64,000 bases of DNA from Actinorhabdospora filicis (GCF_030269765.1 NZ_BSTX01000002.1:653379-717378), one strand, 5' to 3'; positions 26,297 to 35,401 are shown, counted from the stretch's first letter. Notes: generated by a model not told the origin, from the sequence alone. Numbers and translations: made by a program.

Positions 26297-27477
26297 GCGC
26301 CTTCGTCACGCCGGTGCCGCCCATGGGCGGCACCGGCCCCGATCGGCTGCGGATGCGCCGGACCGTGGAGCGGCTGGCCGCCGGTGACCTCACCGGACGC
26401 CGTGTCGGGACGCCCGGAGGGCGCGCGGCCGCCGGGTGGCTGGCCGCGCTCCTGAGCGACGCGGGAGCGGAGGTTCGCCTCGACCCGTTCGCGGTGACGG
26501 GAGCGGTGCGGGAGGTCCACGCGACGCCGATCGCCCGCTTCGGCGGGTCGGGCCTGGTCTTCCGCCGTGACTTCTGTGAGCATCTGGCCTCGGCCGGGCT
26601 GCCCGAGCCGGTGTCCGCTCCGGTTTCGGGCGCGGCGATGGCGGGCGCGTGGTGGGCGTCTGCCTCCTGGGGGCCGGACGTGGCCGCCGCGGCGGTCTCG
26701 GCGGGCGCGGTGGGGCTGCTCGTGCCACGCGGCACCGATACCGCCGGGTGGATGCCGAAGATGATCGCCGGGCCCGCGGTGGTGGGCATCCCCGTCCTTG
26801 CCGTTCGCACCGACCTGCACGCACGAATGCGAGCCGAGGGCGGGGAGTTCACCGCGAGCGTCCCGGTCCGCACCGTGGATGTCGCCGCGACCAACGTCAT
26901 CGCCGAGTTCCGGCCGCCGGGCGCGATCTCGGTCCTGCTGACCGCCCACTTCGACGGCGTCGGCGACGACCCGGACCGGCGTTTCCCGGCCGCCTGCGAC
27001 AACGCCTCCGGCGTCGCGGCCGTCATCGAGGCCGCGAGGATCCTGCACGCCGTCCTCCCGCCGGGGATCGGCCTGTCCGTGGCGCTACTGGACGCCGAGG
27101 AGGCCGGTGCGCACGGCTCGGCCCACCACGCGCCGACGGTGCCACCGGGCACCTACGTGATCAACCTCGACGGCGCCGCACGACTGGGAATCGCCGCGGT
27201 CGAAGCGGGCGGCCCGGCCGCACCGTTGCTGCTCGCACTCGACCGGGCGGCGCGACGTTCGGGCGTGCCCCTGAAGGCACAGCCGATGCCCTCCGACAAC
27301 CGCCGCTACGCCGCCGCCGGACTGGCCTCGGCCGGGATCGGCATGGGCATGCCCGGCTACCAGACACCGGCCGAGACGCCCGATCGCGTCGAGGACGCCA
27401 CCCTCACCGCCGCCGCGAGCCTGCTGATCGAGACGGTCACCGAACTGGCCTTGCCCCCGGCGGGAGGCGAGGTCTAA
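26293..27477 (+). CDS. M28-family zinc peptidase-like protein
   Basis: 394 residues from GTG 26293, overlapping the CCG stop. The metallopeptidase core is visible: LLTAHFDGVGDD with His-x-Asp, then ACDNASGVAAVIEAARIL (second metal Asp), LLDAEEAGAHGS (Glu-Glu) and VINLDGA. PSDNRRYAAAG could supply the last metal residue in place of His. There is no signal peptide, so a cytosolic aminopeptidase or amidohydrolase is expected. Its tight coupling to the CCG protein inside an arsenic locus is unusual; cleavage of glutathione- or mycothiol-like conjugates is only a guess. Confidence 0.8.
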   Translation: MSAFVTPVPPMGGTGPDRLRMRRTVERLAAGDLTGRRVGTPGGRAAAGWLAALLSDAGAEVRLDPFAVTGAVREVHATPIARFGGSGLVFRRDFCEHLASAGLPEPVSAPVSGAAMAGAWWASASWGPDVAAAAVSAGAVGLLVPRGTDTAGWMPKMIAGPAVVGIPVLAVRTDLHARMRAEGGEFTASVPVRTVDVAATNVIAEFRPPGAISVLLTAHFDGVGDDPDRRFPAACDNASGVAAVIEAARILHAVLPPGIGLSVALLDAEEAGAHGSAHHAPTVPPGTYVINLDGAARLGIAAVEAGGPAAPLLLALDRAARRSGVPLKAQPMPSDNRRYAAAGLASAGIGMGMPGYQTPAETPDRVEDATLTAAASLLIETVTELALPPAGGEV

Positions 27478-27480
27478 CAT

Positions 27481-27505
27481 CATCGTTGATCGCCGATGAA
27501 CGATG
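27481..27505. promoter_or_regulatory. Candidate ArsR operator overlapping the second arsR
   Basis: CATCGTT (27481-27487) and AACGATG (27499-27505) form a perfect 7-bp inverted repeat just upstream of the ArsR start at 27514. Autoregulation is likely. Confidence 0.5.
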
Positions 27506-27513
27506 GAGGATTC

Positions 27514-27843
27514 ATGGCACTTCTGGACCGGGCCCGGGCCGTCGAGTACGCCTCCTGGTTCAAGGCCCTGGCCGACCCCACCCGCGTGCAGCTGGTCGAG
27601 CTGCTCGCGCGACACGGGGAGTCCTTGAGCGTCGGCGAGATCGTGGCGGCCATGAAGATGGCCCAGTCGACCGTCTCGCAGCATCTGAAGATCCTCCTGG
27701 AGGTGCGCTTCGTGCTGGTGGAGCCCGACGGCAACGCGCGCCGGTACCGGATCAACGCCGCCTGCCTCGACCGCTTCCCCTCGGCCGCCGACCTCGTCAT
27801 GGGCAAGCCCGCGCCGAGCACTCCCGGCGCCTGCCGGGAGTGA
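27514..27843 (+). CDS. ArsR-family regulator (second copy)
   Basis: 109 residues. FKALADPTRVQLVELLARHG, then SVGEIVAAMKMAQSTVSQHL, forms the winged HTH. The CVCDL metal site of the other two copies is absent, and the C-terminus ends in GACRE, so its inducer site, if any, differs. I chose ATG 27514 because GGAGG lies just upstream; ATG 27496 lies inside the palindrome. It precedes the flavoprotein-MFS operon, probably its repressor. Confidence 0.9.
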   Translation: MALLDRARAVEYASWFKALADPTRVQLVELLARHGESLSVGEIVAAMKMAQSTVSQHLKILLEVRFVLVEPDGNARRYRINAACLDRFPSAADLVMGKPAPSTPGACRE

Positions 27844-27862
27844 CTCGCGTCTCACTCCATCA

Positions 27863-27923
27863 GATTTGACGATCGTCGAATCAGGTGGCAGGCTCGGTCA
27901 CATCTGATTCGACAATCATCGAA
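27863..27923. promoter_or_regulatory. Two candidate ArsR operators before the flavoprotein operon
   Basis: A 20-bp near-palindrome centred on GACGATCGTC (27863-27882) and TTCGA-N6-TCGAA (27908-27923) lie 20-80 bases upstream of ATG 27942. The second matches the site at 26048-26063. Confidence 0.5.
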
Positions 27924-27941
27924 ACATCTTCGGAGGGCGTC

Positions 27942-29297
27942 ATGAGCAGCACCCACCCCATCGCCGTCATCGGCGCCGGACCCGTCGGCCTCACCACGGC
28001 GGCCGAACTCGCCAACCGAGGCATCGACTTCGTGCTCCTGGAGGCCGGGGAGACCATCGCCTCCTCGGTCGCCGAGTGGGGCCACGTCCGGCTCTTCTCA
28101 CCCTGGCGGTACAACACGGCCCCGGCCGCCCGCGCACTGCTGGAGCCCACCGGCTGGACAGCGCCCGACCCCGACGCACTGCCCACCGGAGCCGAACTCA
28201 TCACCGACTACCTCGCGCCCCTCGCCGCACACCCCGCCATCGCACCGCGCCTACGGGCCGGCGTCGCGGTGACCGCCATCGCCCGCGAAGGCATCGACAA
28301 GGTCCGCACCACCGGACGCGACGAAGCACCGTTCGTGCTGCGCCTGTCCGACGGCACCGAACTGCTCGCCCAAGCGGTCATCGACGCCTCCGGCACCTGG
28401 CGCACTCCCAACCACCTCGGCGGCAACGGCCTGCCCGCCATCGGTGAGCCCGAGGCCGCCGACAGGATCCACGCCGGGATGCCCGACGTCCTCGGGCGCC
28501 TGCGCACCTCCTTCGCCGGACGCACCGTCGCCGTGGCCGGTGCCGGGCACTCCGCCACCGGGACGCTGCTGGCGCTCGCCGAGCTGCCGGGCACCACCGT
28601 CCACTGGCTGCTGCGCGCGGCCAACCCCGACCGCGCCTACGGCGGCGGCGCGGCCGACGCCCTCCCGGCACGCGGCGCCATCGGCACCCGCATCAGGAAC
28701 CTCGTCGAGGCCGGGACCCTCACCGTCCACACCGGATTCCACGTCCGCGAGATCACCGCCGACGCCGTGGTCTCCGCCGACGGCCGCAAGGTCGCCGCCG
28801 AGGTCATCGTCAACGCCACCGGCGCCCGCCCCGACCACTCCATCGCCACCGAACTGCGCCTGGACCTCGACCCGATCCTGGGCTCCACCCGCGCACTGGC
28901 CCCGCTCATCGACCCCAACCAGCACTCCTGCGGCACCGTCCCGCCCCACGGCGCCGAGGAGCTCGCCCACCCCGAGCCCGGCTTCTACGCCATCGGCGCC
29001 AAGTCCTACGGCCGCGCGCCCACGTTCCTCCTCGCCACCGGCTACGAGCAGGCCCGGTCCGTGGTCGCCGCCCTGGCCGGTGACTGGACCGCGGCCCGCG
29101 ACGTGCGGCTGGAGCTGCCCGAGACCGGCGTCTGCTCCTCCTCCCCGGCCACCACCGGGGCCGACTCCTGCTGCGGAACCCCGGCTCCGGCCACCGAGGT
29201 CCTCCCCGTCATCAAGCGCGGCCTGGCCACCGGCGTCGCCGGCGGCCTGCTCACCCTCCCGCTGGTGGCGGAGAAGACCACCGGATGTTGCGGGTGA
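27942..29297 (+). CDS. FAD-dependent oxidoreductase with C-terminal cysteine tail
   Basis: 451 residues. FAD motif IAVIGAGPVGLTTAAEL, NADPH motif VAVAGAGHSATGTLLAL and DASGTWRTPNHL identify a flavin-containing monooxygenase-like enzyme. After about residue 395 comes a non-enzymatic tail with ETGVCSSS, DSCCGTPAP and a terminal TTGCCG, echoing the CCG mini-protein at 26081. The tail could deliver or hold As(III) for oxidation or export; that is inference. GGAGGG lies 5 bases before the ATG. The stop overlaps the start of the MFS gene. Confidence 0.85.
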   Translation: MSSTHPIAVIGAGPVGLTTAAELANRGIDFVLLEAGETIASSVAEWGHVRLFSPWRYNTAPAARALLEPTGWTAPDPDALPTGAELITDYLAPLAAHPAIAPRLRAGVAVTAIAREGIDKVRTTGRDEAPFVLRLSDGTELLAQAVIDASGTWRTPNHLGGNGLPAIGEPEAADRIHAGMPDVLGRLRTSFAGRTVAVAGAGHSATGTLLALAELPGTTVHWLLRAANPDRAYGGGAADALPARGAIGTRIRNLVEAGTLTVHTGFHVREITADAVVSADGRKVAAEVIVNATGARPDHSIATELRLDLDPILGSTRALAPLIDPNQHSCGTVPPHGAEELAHPEPGFYAIGAKSYGRAPTFLLATGYEQARSVVAALAGDWTAARDVRLELPETGVCSSSPATTGADSCCGTPAPATEVLPVIKRGLATGVAGGLLTLPLVAEKTTGCCG

Positions 29298-30523
29298 CCA
29301 CCACGACCGAAACGAGGACCGCCACCACGTCCCGGACCACGGGGCTGGTGGCGGTCTTCGCCGTCACCCAGACCGTCGGGTACGGCGTCCTCTTCTACAC
29401 CTTCTCGGTCCTGCTCAACCCCATGAGCGCCGACCTCCGGGCGAGCCGTTTCCAGGTCACCACCGCGCTCACCGTCTCCGTCCTGGCCGCCGCCGCGGCG
29501 GCGATCCCGGTCGGGCGATGGCTCGACCGGCGGGGCGGGCGCGCCCTGATGACCACCGGCTCCATCCTCGGCGTCGCGGCCGTGCTGCTGTGGTCCCAGG
29601 TGAGTCAGCTGTGGCAGCTCTACGCCGTCTTCGTCCTCATCGGACTCGCCGGGGCCATGTCGCTTTACGAGGCCGCCTTCTCCGTCCTCATCGCCGTCAC
29701 CGCACCCGAACGGCGCGCCTCGGTGATGCTGGCCGTCACCATCGTCGCCGGATTCGCCAGCAGCATCCTCTTCCCCCTCACCGGATGGCTGGCCGCGACC
29801 TGGGACTGGCGCACCGCCCTGGTGACCCTCGCCGTCCTGCTCGCGGTCACCGCGATCCCCGGGCATCTGCTCGCCGTCCCCACCGCCCGGCGAGCCTCCT
29901 CGGTGCGTTCCGGCGGCGGTGACGTGCGCCGAGCCCTGGCCGACAAGGGCTTCTGGCTGCTGACCGTGGCGTTCGTGGTTCACTCCGCCGCGGTGGCCGC
30001 GATCGGAGTGCTGCTGGTGTCCTACCTGGCAGAAGCCGGGCACGCGGCCACTCTCGCCGCCACACTGTCCGGGCTGCTGGGAGTCCTGTCGGTCACCGGG
30101 CGGCTGGCCACCACCGCGCTGGCCCGCCGCTTCGGCATGCCCGCCATCACCGCCGCGATCTTCGCCGTCCAGGCACTCGGCCTCGCCGCGCTGCCCTTCC
30201 TCGCGGGCAGTGTGGCCGGGGCCGCCGCCTGTGTCATCGCCTTCGGACTCGGCTTCGGCGTGGCCACCATCGCCCGCCCCGCCATCCTCGCCGAACGCTA
30301 CGGAACGGCCCGCTACGCCACCATCGCCGGAACCATGGTGTTCCCGATGACGATCGCCAAGGCCCTGGCGCCACTCGGAGCCGCGCTGCTGGCGGCCGAC
30401 GTCTTCATGTGGACCGCGGCTGCGGTGTGCCTGGCGGCGGCCGGACTGCTGGCCCTCGCGGGGCGGGCACCCCGGCTCACCGGCGGCGCAGAAGGTGATG
30501 GCGGGCCAGCGCCCACCAGGTGA
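29294..30523 (+). CDS. Major facilitator superfamily exporter
   Basis: 409 residues, about 12 membrane helices. The loop between helices 2 and 3 carries GRWLDRRGGRALMTTG, the usual MFS signature. Start GTG 29294 overlaps the flavoprotein stop, so the two genes are coupled. In arsenic loci such carriers export organoarsenicals or thiol-arsenic adducts; here the substrate is inferred only from its partner. The last 47 bases overlap the convergent membrane protein gene. Confidence 0.85.
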   Translation: MTTTTETRTATTSRTTGLVAVFAVTQTVGYGVLFYTFSVLLNPMSADLRASRFQVTTALTVSVLAAAAAAIPVGRWLDRRGGRALMTTGSILGVAAVLLWSQVSQLWQLYAVFVLIGLAGAMSLYEAAFSVLIAVTAPERRASVMLAVTIVAGFASSILFPLTGWLAATWDWRTALVTLAVLLAVTAIPGHLLAVPTARRASSVRSGGGDVRRALADKGFWLLTVAFVVHSAAVAAIGVLLVSYLAEAGHAATLAATLSGLLGVLSVTGRLATTALARRFGMPAITAAIFAVQALGLAALPFLAGSVAGAAACVIAFGLGFGVATIARPAILAERYGTARYATIAGTMVFPMTIAKALAPLGAALLAADVFMWTAAAVCLAAAGLLALAGRAPRLTGGAEGDGGPAPTR

Positions 30524-30977
30524 GCGGGAACCCGATCGCCGCCGGCAGCAGCCAGTAGGCGATCGGCGGAAGCGCGTCCCACACCGGCGGCCGCGCCCCG
30601 TTGTCCACATAGAACCCGGTCAGCAGCGCCACATAGGAGCCCGCCATCAGCGAGCCGTGCCAGGCGAGACGGCCACGGCGGCGCAGCGCCCGCCCGGCGA
30701 GCGCGGTGACGAGCGCGACCGTCGCGATGGCCAGCAGGTGGACGTCGTGCGGCCACCGCACGATCGCCATGACGGCGGCGGAGGCGAAGACGACCGCGAT
30801 GCCCAGGACGTAGACCGTCCCGGCGCGCGGATGCCACCCGTGCCGTTTCCGGGAGAGTGCCGCCAGCGCGCCCGAGGCCACGCAGGCCAGACCGGCGAGG
30901 ACGTGAATCGCCAGGGCGGTGAGGAACACCGGCCCGGCGGCGGGTATCTCCAGCCCGCCGATCTCGACGGTCCCCAT
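30477..30977 (-). CDS. DUF2306-like membrane protein
   Basis: 166 residues with four to five predicted membrane helices. LTALAIHVLAGLACVASGAL, HPRAGTVYVLGIAVVFASA and the later LAWHGSLMAGSYVALLTGFY, with conserved His residues, resemble DUF2306 proteins, whose role is unknown. The start at ATG 30977 has GGAG 6 bases upstream. It is convergent with and overlaps the MFS gene. Confidence 0.72.
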   Translation of the reverse strand: MGTVEIGGLEIPAAGPVFLTALAIHVLAGLACVASGALAALSRKRHGWHPRAGTVYVLGIAVVFASAAVMAIVRWPHDVHLLAIATVALVTALAGRALRRRGRLAWHGSLMAGSYVALLTGFYVDNGARPPVWDALPPIAYWLLPAAIGFPLTWWALARHHLLRRR

Positions 30978-31057
30978 CACCGCTCCTCATCGACACCTCA
31001 AGCGTAGGGCGCGGTCATGACGGCGGGCAGCGGGCGAACGGGCGGTTCCCGAGGCCG

Positions 31058-31189
31058 TCAGTAGATGCCGCCGACGGCGCCGATGACCAGCGCGAGCGAG
31101 ACGGTGGCCCGGGCCGAGAACGGACGGCGGACGGGCGCACGGCGCCGCGACGTTCCGGCGATCAGCCAGAGTCCCAGTGGCAGCCGCAT
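31058..31189 (-). CDS. Possible 43-residue membrane peptide
   Basis: MRLPLGLWLIAG, a basic middle (TSRRRAPVRRPFSAR) and a C-terminal hydrophobic stretch (ATVSLALVIGAVGGIY). There is no ribosome binding site and no known relative; it may be chance. It lies in the 337-base gap between the DUF2306 gene and the third arsR, where nothing else is evident apart from the operator region near 31280. Confidence 0.28.
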   Translation of the reverse strand: MRLPLGLWLIAGTSRRRAPVRRPFSARATVSLALVIGAVGGIY

Positions 31190-31275
31190 CGAGACATTCC
31201 GATGGATCCTGTTCGTCCCGGCGGCATGAACGAGCCGGTCGCCGAGGAACGCATTCGCCGCTTCGCCCCCCGGCT

Positions 31276-31303
31276 TCGATCGACATCGATTTAGACATCT
31301 GTC
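31276..31303. promoter_or_regulatory. Candidate operator of the arsR-acr3-arsC operon
   Basis: TCGATCGA (31276-31283) and GACATCTGTC (31294-31303) are short palindromes 12-40 bases before GTG 31315. Confidence 0.4.
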
Positions 31304-31314
31304 AAGATAGGCGC

Positions 31315-31668
31315 GTGTCGAAACCGCTCCTGCCCCTTCTCGACGACTGCGTCCCCACCCCGCGCCCCGTCATGCCCGACGAGCGGGCCGCCGACCTCGC
31401 CCGCGCCTTCAAGGCCATCGGCGACCCGGCCCGGCTGAAGCTGCTGAGCATGATCACCGGCGACCCGCGCGGCGAGGCCTGCGTCTGCGACCTCACCGAC
31501 GCCTTCACCCTCACCGGCCCGACCATCTCCCACCACCTGAAGGTCCTGCGCGAGGCCGGGCTCATCACCGGCGAGCGCCGCGCCTCCTGGGTCTACTACC
31601 GGCCCGTCCCCGAAGCCCTCGCCCGCCTGACCGAGGTCCTCGCGCCCATGACGGTGGCCGCCGCGTGA
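31315..31668 (+). CDS. arsR: ArsR-family metalloregulator (third copy)
   Basis: 117 residues from GTG 31315. FKAIGDPARLKLLSMITG, the As(III) site EACVCDLTDAF, and GPTISHHLKVLREAGLITGE with RRASWVYYRP closely resemble the first copy. It heads the arsR-acr3-arsC operon with start-stop overlaps throughout and should derepress it when As(III) binds. Confidence 0.93.
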   Translation: MSKPLLPLLDDCVPTPRPVMPDERAADLARAFKAIGDPARLKLLSMITGDPRGEACVCDLTDAFTLTGPTISHHLKVLREAGLITGERRASWVYYRPVPEALARLTEVLAPMTVAAA

Positions 31669-32720
31669 CCACCACCGCCGCACCGGCCGCCAGGCTCTCC
31701 CGGCTCGACCGGTTCCTGCCGCTGTGGATCGCCCTGGCCATGGGCGCCGGGCTGCTGGCCGGGCGCGCGATTCCCGGGCTCGGGCGCGTCCTGGACGCCG
31801 TCCAGGTCGACGGGATCTCGCTGCCGATCGCCCTGGGCCTGCTGGTCATGATGTACCCGGTGCTGGCCAAGGTCCGCTACGACCGCCTGGATTCCGTCAC
31901 CGGCGACAGGCGCCTCATGTGGTCCTCACTGGCCCTCAACTGGATCCTCGGGCCCGCGCTCATGTTCGCCCTGGCCTGGCTGCTGCTGCCCGACCTGCCC
32001 GAGTACCGCACCGGCCTCATCATCGTCGGCCTCGCCCGCTGCATCGCCATGGTCATCATCTGGAACGACCTCGCCTGCGGCGACCGGGAGGCCGCCGCCG
32101 TCCTCGTCGCCCTCAACAGCGTCTTCCAGGTGCTCGCCTTCGGCGTCCTCGGCTGGTTCTACCTCCAGGTGCTGCCCGGCTGGCTCGGCCTCGAACAGAC
32201 CGGCCTGGACGTCGACGCACTCCAGATCGCCAAGTCCGTCGTCATCTTCCTGGGCATCCCGCTGCTGGCCGGATACCTCACCCGCAAGCTCGGCGAGAAG
32301 AGCAAGGGCCGCACCTGGTACGAGACGACGTTCCTGCCGCGCCTGGGCCCCTTCGCCCTCTACGGGCTGCTGTTCACCATCGTCATCCTCTTCGCCCTCC
32401 AGGGCGCGCAGATCACCTCCCGGCCCCTCGACGTCGCCCGCATCGCGCTGCCGCTGCTGGCCTACTTCGCGATCATGTGGGCCGGATCATTCGCCCTCGG
32501 ACGCGCCATCGGCCTCAACTACGAACGCACCACCACACTGGCGTTCACCGCCGCGGGGAACAACTTCGAACTCGCCATCGCCGTGGCCATCGCGACCTTC
32601 GGCGTGGCCAGCGGCCAGGCCCTGGCCGGAGTCGTCGGACCGCTCATCGAGGTGCCCGTCCTGGTCGCCCTCGTCCACGCCGCACTGGCCCTGCGCCACC
32701 GTTTCAAGGAGACCACGTGA
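31665..32720 (+). CDS. arsB: Arsenite efflux carrier, ACR3 family
   Basis: 351 residues, about ten membrane helices. GLARCIAMVIIWNDLACGDR contains the conserved transport cysteine of ACR3 proteins, and TAAGNNFELAIAVAIATFGV is the second family motif. It extrudes As(III) using the proton gradient. The GTG start overlaps the arsR stop and the stop overlaps arsC, so the three are translationally coupled. Confidence 0.95.
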   Translation: MTTTAAPAARLSRLDRFLPLWIALAMGAGLLAGRAIPGLGRVLDAVQVDGISLPIALGLLVMMYPVLAKVRYDRLDSVTGDRRLMWSSLALNWILGPALMFALAWLLLPDLPEYRTGLIIVGLARCIAMVIIWNDLACGDREAAAVLVALNSVFQVLAFGVLGWFYLQVLPGWLGLEQTGLDVDALQIAKSVVIFLGIPLLAGYLTRKLGEKSKGRTWYETTFLPRLGPFALYGLLFTIVILFALQGAQITSRPLDVARIALPLLAYFAIMWAGSFALGRAIGLNYERTTTLAFTAAGNNFELAIAVAIATFGVASGQALAGVVGPLIEVPVLVALVHAALALRHRFKETT

Positions 32721-33112
32721 GCGACGTCCTGTTCGTCTGCGTCCACAATGCCGGGCGCTCCCAGATGGCCGCCGCGCTCCTGGCCCACCACGGGGCCGGA
32801 CGCGTCACCGTCCGCAGCGCCGGATCGGCCCCCGCCGACACCATCAACCCCGCCGTCATCGCCGTGATGGCCGAACTCGGCCTCGACCTGTCGGCGGAGT
32901 ACCCCAAGCCGCTGACCGATGACGCCGTGCGCGCCGCCGACGTCGTCATCACCATGGGCTGCGGCGACGCCTGCCCGGTCTATCCCGGCAAGCGCTACCT
33001 CAACTGGGAACTGGACGACCCGGCCGGACAGGGCCCCGACGCAGTGCGCGCCATCCGCGACGACATCGACGCCCGCGTGCGCGCCCTGCTCACCGAACTC
33101 CCGGCCGGCTAG
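32717..33112 (+). CDS. arsC: Arsenate reductase, low-molecular-weight phosphatase type
   Basis: 131 residues. The P-loop CVHNAGRS (Cys8, Arg14) opens the protein. Cys82 and Cys86 in MGCGDACPVYPG provide the redox pair of the thiol relay. It reduces As(V) to As(III) for export by the upstream carrier, using thioredoxin or mycothiol/mycoredoxin. Its stop overlaps the end of the convergent membrane protein by 4 bases. Confidence 0.93.
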   Translation: MSDVLFVCVHNAGRSQMAAALLAHHGAGRVTVRSAGSAPADTINPAVIAVMAELGLDLSAEYPKPLTDDAVRAADVVITMGCGDACPVYPGKRYLNWELDDPAGQGPDAVRAIRDDIDARVRALLTELPAG

Positions 33113-35379
33113 CGGTTCGCCGAGGTCCCCGACGTCACCATCACCCTCGGCGTCACCGCCGGCTGGTCGTAGTTGCCGCCGGTGTAGCGGGCGAAGTAGT
33201 CCCAGCGCCCGGGCTTCTCGCCGACGGTGAAGGTCACCCGCCCGTCCTCGCCGGTGGTGCGGCGGGCGGTGCGGACGTCGTCGTAGGGCAGGTGCCGGTC
33301 GTGGTCGGAGCCGTAGAGCTCGACGCGCGCGCCGGGCATCGGCTGCTGGCAGCCGTCGGTGACGGTGAAGGTCAGCTTGGTGCCCGTCTCGACGCGGACG
33401 GTGCCGGTCAGGCGGATGTCGGCGGCGAGGTGGCGGCACTGGTCCGGAAATGACCCGAACTCGAAGAGGTCGGCGCCGTAGATCCTGGTGTCGGTGGTGC
33501 GCACCGCGAAGCGCGGGTCGCGGCCGGCGGCCACGGCCACGTCGTGGGCCATCCTGGGGTCCAGCAGGACGTAGCGGGCGCCGGTGGCGCGCATCGCCTC
33601 GGCGAGGGCGTCGACGGTGGACGGAGGGTCGATCACGACGACGCGGCGCTGGAGATCGGCGCCGAAGATCGGGTGGAAGAACCGCTGCTCGGGCTCGGCC
33701 GGGACGGCGATGGTGCTCCCGTTCGGTATCTGGTCGAGCGCCGTGTAGTGCTTCCAGGGCCAGATGCGGTCGGCGCGGCCGGGCCGCCACATCAGGTCGA
33801 AGGTGGCTCGCGCGGTGAGCGGGCCCTCGGTGTCGCAGGTGTCGACGGGGCAGATGAACGTCGGGTTGGTGCCCCACCACATCGACAGCCCCGACAGCCC
33901 GGTCAGGGCCGCCAGGCAGATCACGGCGGCCGCGCGCCGCTCGACGGCCAGCCGGGTCAGCGCCACCGCCGCCAGCGCGCAGCCCACCGCGGCGGTGAGC
34001 AGGGTGTACCGCGCCCACCACGGCGCCGGGCTCATCACGAACGTCAGGACCCCGGCGGCCAGGTAGACCGGCAGGGGACCACGCCGTCCGCTCCGGATAT
34101 ACAGCCAGATCGCCGCCAGCGCCAGGGGGACGATGATCGTCAGCCAGGCCATGCCGAGCCCGCCGAAGCGCGAGTCGTACTGGACGACGTGCCGCTCGAA
34201 GTCGCTGCTCCAGGACGCCGCGATCGCCGAGAGACCGCCGCCGGCCATCTCCGGGGGCGTGTTGTGGACCATGATCAGGTCCTGGACGGTGCCCTCACCG
34301 GCGAACGGGCCGAGGGTGAAGGGATGGAACGGGTTGCCGTAGGCGATCCAGGTCCGCTGGTACCAGAACGAGCCGAACGCGGCGACCGGGACCGCCGCCG
34401 TCACCAGCGCCAGGACCGCCGGGCACCACGCCGTCCACCGCCGCTCCGCCGGGGGAGTGAGCCGCCACAGCGAGACCAGCAACGCGGCCACGCCCACCGG
34501 CAGCAGCACCAGGTAGGGCGTCTTGGCCCCCACCGCCAGCCCGGTCGCGACACCACCGAGTCCGATGTAGACGAGGATTCCGCGCCGCAGCGGCACCCCG
34601 GCGCGGCGGGCCGGGACCAGCCCCGTCAGCAGGTACAGCGCGCTGAGCGCGAGTGCGGCACTGGCGGCGTCGATGTAGGACGTGGATGCCTGCGCGAAGA
34701 CCGCCGGCATCGCCAGGTAGACCAGCCCGGCCACGACCGCCGCCCGCCGCCCGGCGTCCATGCGGCGCGCCAGCCCGGCCACCGCGATCCCGCCGAGCAG
34801 GTACAGCGGGAACTGGACGAGCGGCGCGTAGCGCATGGTGTGCCCGAAGACGCCCGTCCAGCCGAACAGCAGCTCGATGTTCAGCGGGTACACGTCGGCC
34901 CAGACCGTGTACGGGCTGTGCCCGACGTATCCCGCCTGGATCCAGGTGTCGGCGGCGACCAGGTGGTACTGCAGGCCGTCCCAGTCCATCGCGGGCAGCC
35001 GCACCGCCAGCAGCAGCCGCCACAGGTACTGCCCGCACACCGCGAGCGCCAGCACACCGGCGGCGGCGGTGAACCACGGCCGAGCGCGCCACCCGCTCGC
35101 CCACCGCGACGTCGTCCGGCGAGGTGTGGGCCACCGCAGTTCGGCGGCGACGGCCACGGCGGCGATCAGCGCGCACGCGCACAGCAGCGGCAGCGGCCGG
35201 TACATCCGCAGCAGCCCGCCCACGACGAGACTGACCGCGACCACCGTCGCCACACCGGTGACCCCGAAGGCCACCAGTCTCTCCAGCAGCCCGCGCAACC
35301 GCAGCCGCCGCACCACGACCACGGCCGTGACGCACACCAGCGCGCTGGACAGGACGAGCGTGAGAACGCCACCGAGCAT
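33109..35379 (-). CDS. Large GT-C-like membrane glycosyltransferase
   Basis: 756 residues with about eleven membrane helices followed by a soluble C-terminal region. The first loop contains MDWDGLQYHLVAADTWIQAG, where acidic residues match the lipid-phosphate-sugar site of GT-C enzymes. WADVYPLNIELLFGWTGVFG and KTPYLVLLPVGVAALL follow. The C-terminal 250 residues end in an Ig-like beta domain (GTKLTFTVTDGCQQPMPGAR). It probably transfers a sugar from a polyprenyl-phosphate donor on the outer face. ATG 35379 has no strong ribosome binding site. It is the last gene of the methyltransferase-UbiA operon, 22 bases after UbiA. Confidence 0.8.
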   Translation of the reverse strand: MLGGVLTLVLSSALVCVTAVVVVRRLRLRGLLERLVAFGVTGVATVVAVSLVVGGLLRMYRPLPLLCACALIAAVAVAAELRWPTPRRTTSRWASGWRARPWFTAAAGVLALAVCGQYLWRLLLAVRLPAMDWDGLQYHLVAADTWIQAGYVGHSPYTVWADVYPLNIELLFGWTGVFGHTMRYAPLVQFPLYLLGGIAVAGLARRMDAGRRAAVVAGLVYLAMPAVFAQASTSYIDAASAALALSALYLLTGLVPARRAGVPLRRGILVYIGLGGVATGLAVGAKTPYLVLLPVGVAALLVSLWRLTPPAERRWTAWCPAVLALVTAAVPVAAFGSFWYQRTWIAYGNPFHPFTLGPFAGEGTVQDLIMVHNTPPEMAGGGLSAIAASWSSDFERHVVQYDSRFGGLGMAWLTIIVPLALAAIWLYIRSGRRGPLPVYLAAGVLTFVMSPAPWWARYTLLTAAVGCALAAVALTRLAVERRAAAVICLAALTGLSGLSMWWGTNPTFICPVDTCDTEGPLTARATFDLMWRPGRADRIWPWKHYTALDQIPNGSTIAVPAEPEQRFFHPIFGADLQRRVVVIDPPSTVDALAEAMRATGARYVLLDPRMAHDVAVAAGRDPRFAVRTTDTRIYGADLFEFGSFPDQCRHLAADIRLTGTVRVETGTKLTFTVTDGCQQPMPGARVELYGSDHDRHLPYDDVRTARRTTGEDGRVTFTVGEKPGRWDYFARYTGGNYDQPAVTPRVMVTSGTSANR

Positions 35380-35401
35380 CGTCAGAACGCTTTCTGGAAG
35401 A

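Noticed and set aside
24614..33112. Mobile genomic island carrying the arsenic genes
   Set aside because: There are no integrase, transposase, tRNA or direct-repeat ends, and the base composition matches the neighbours.
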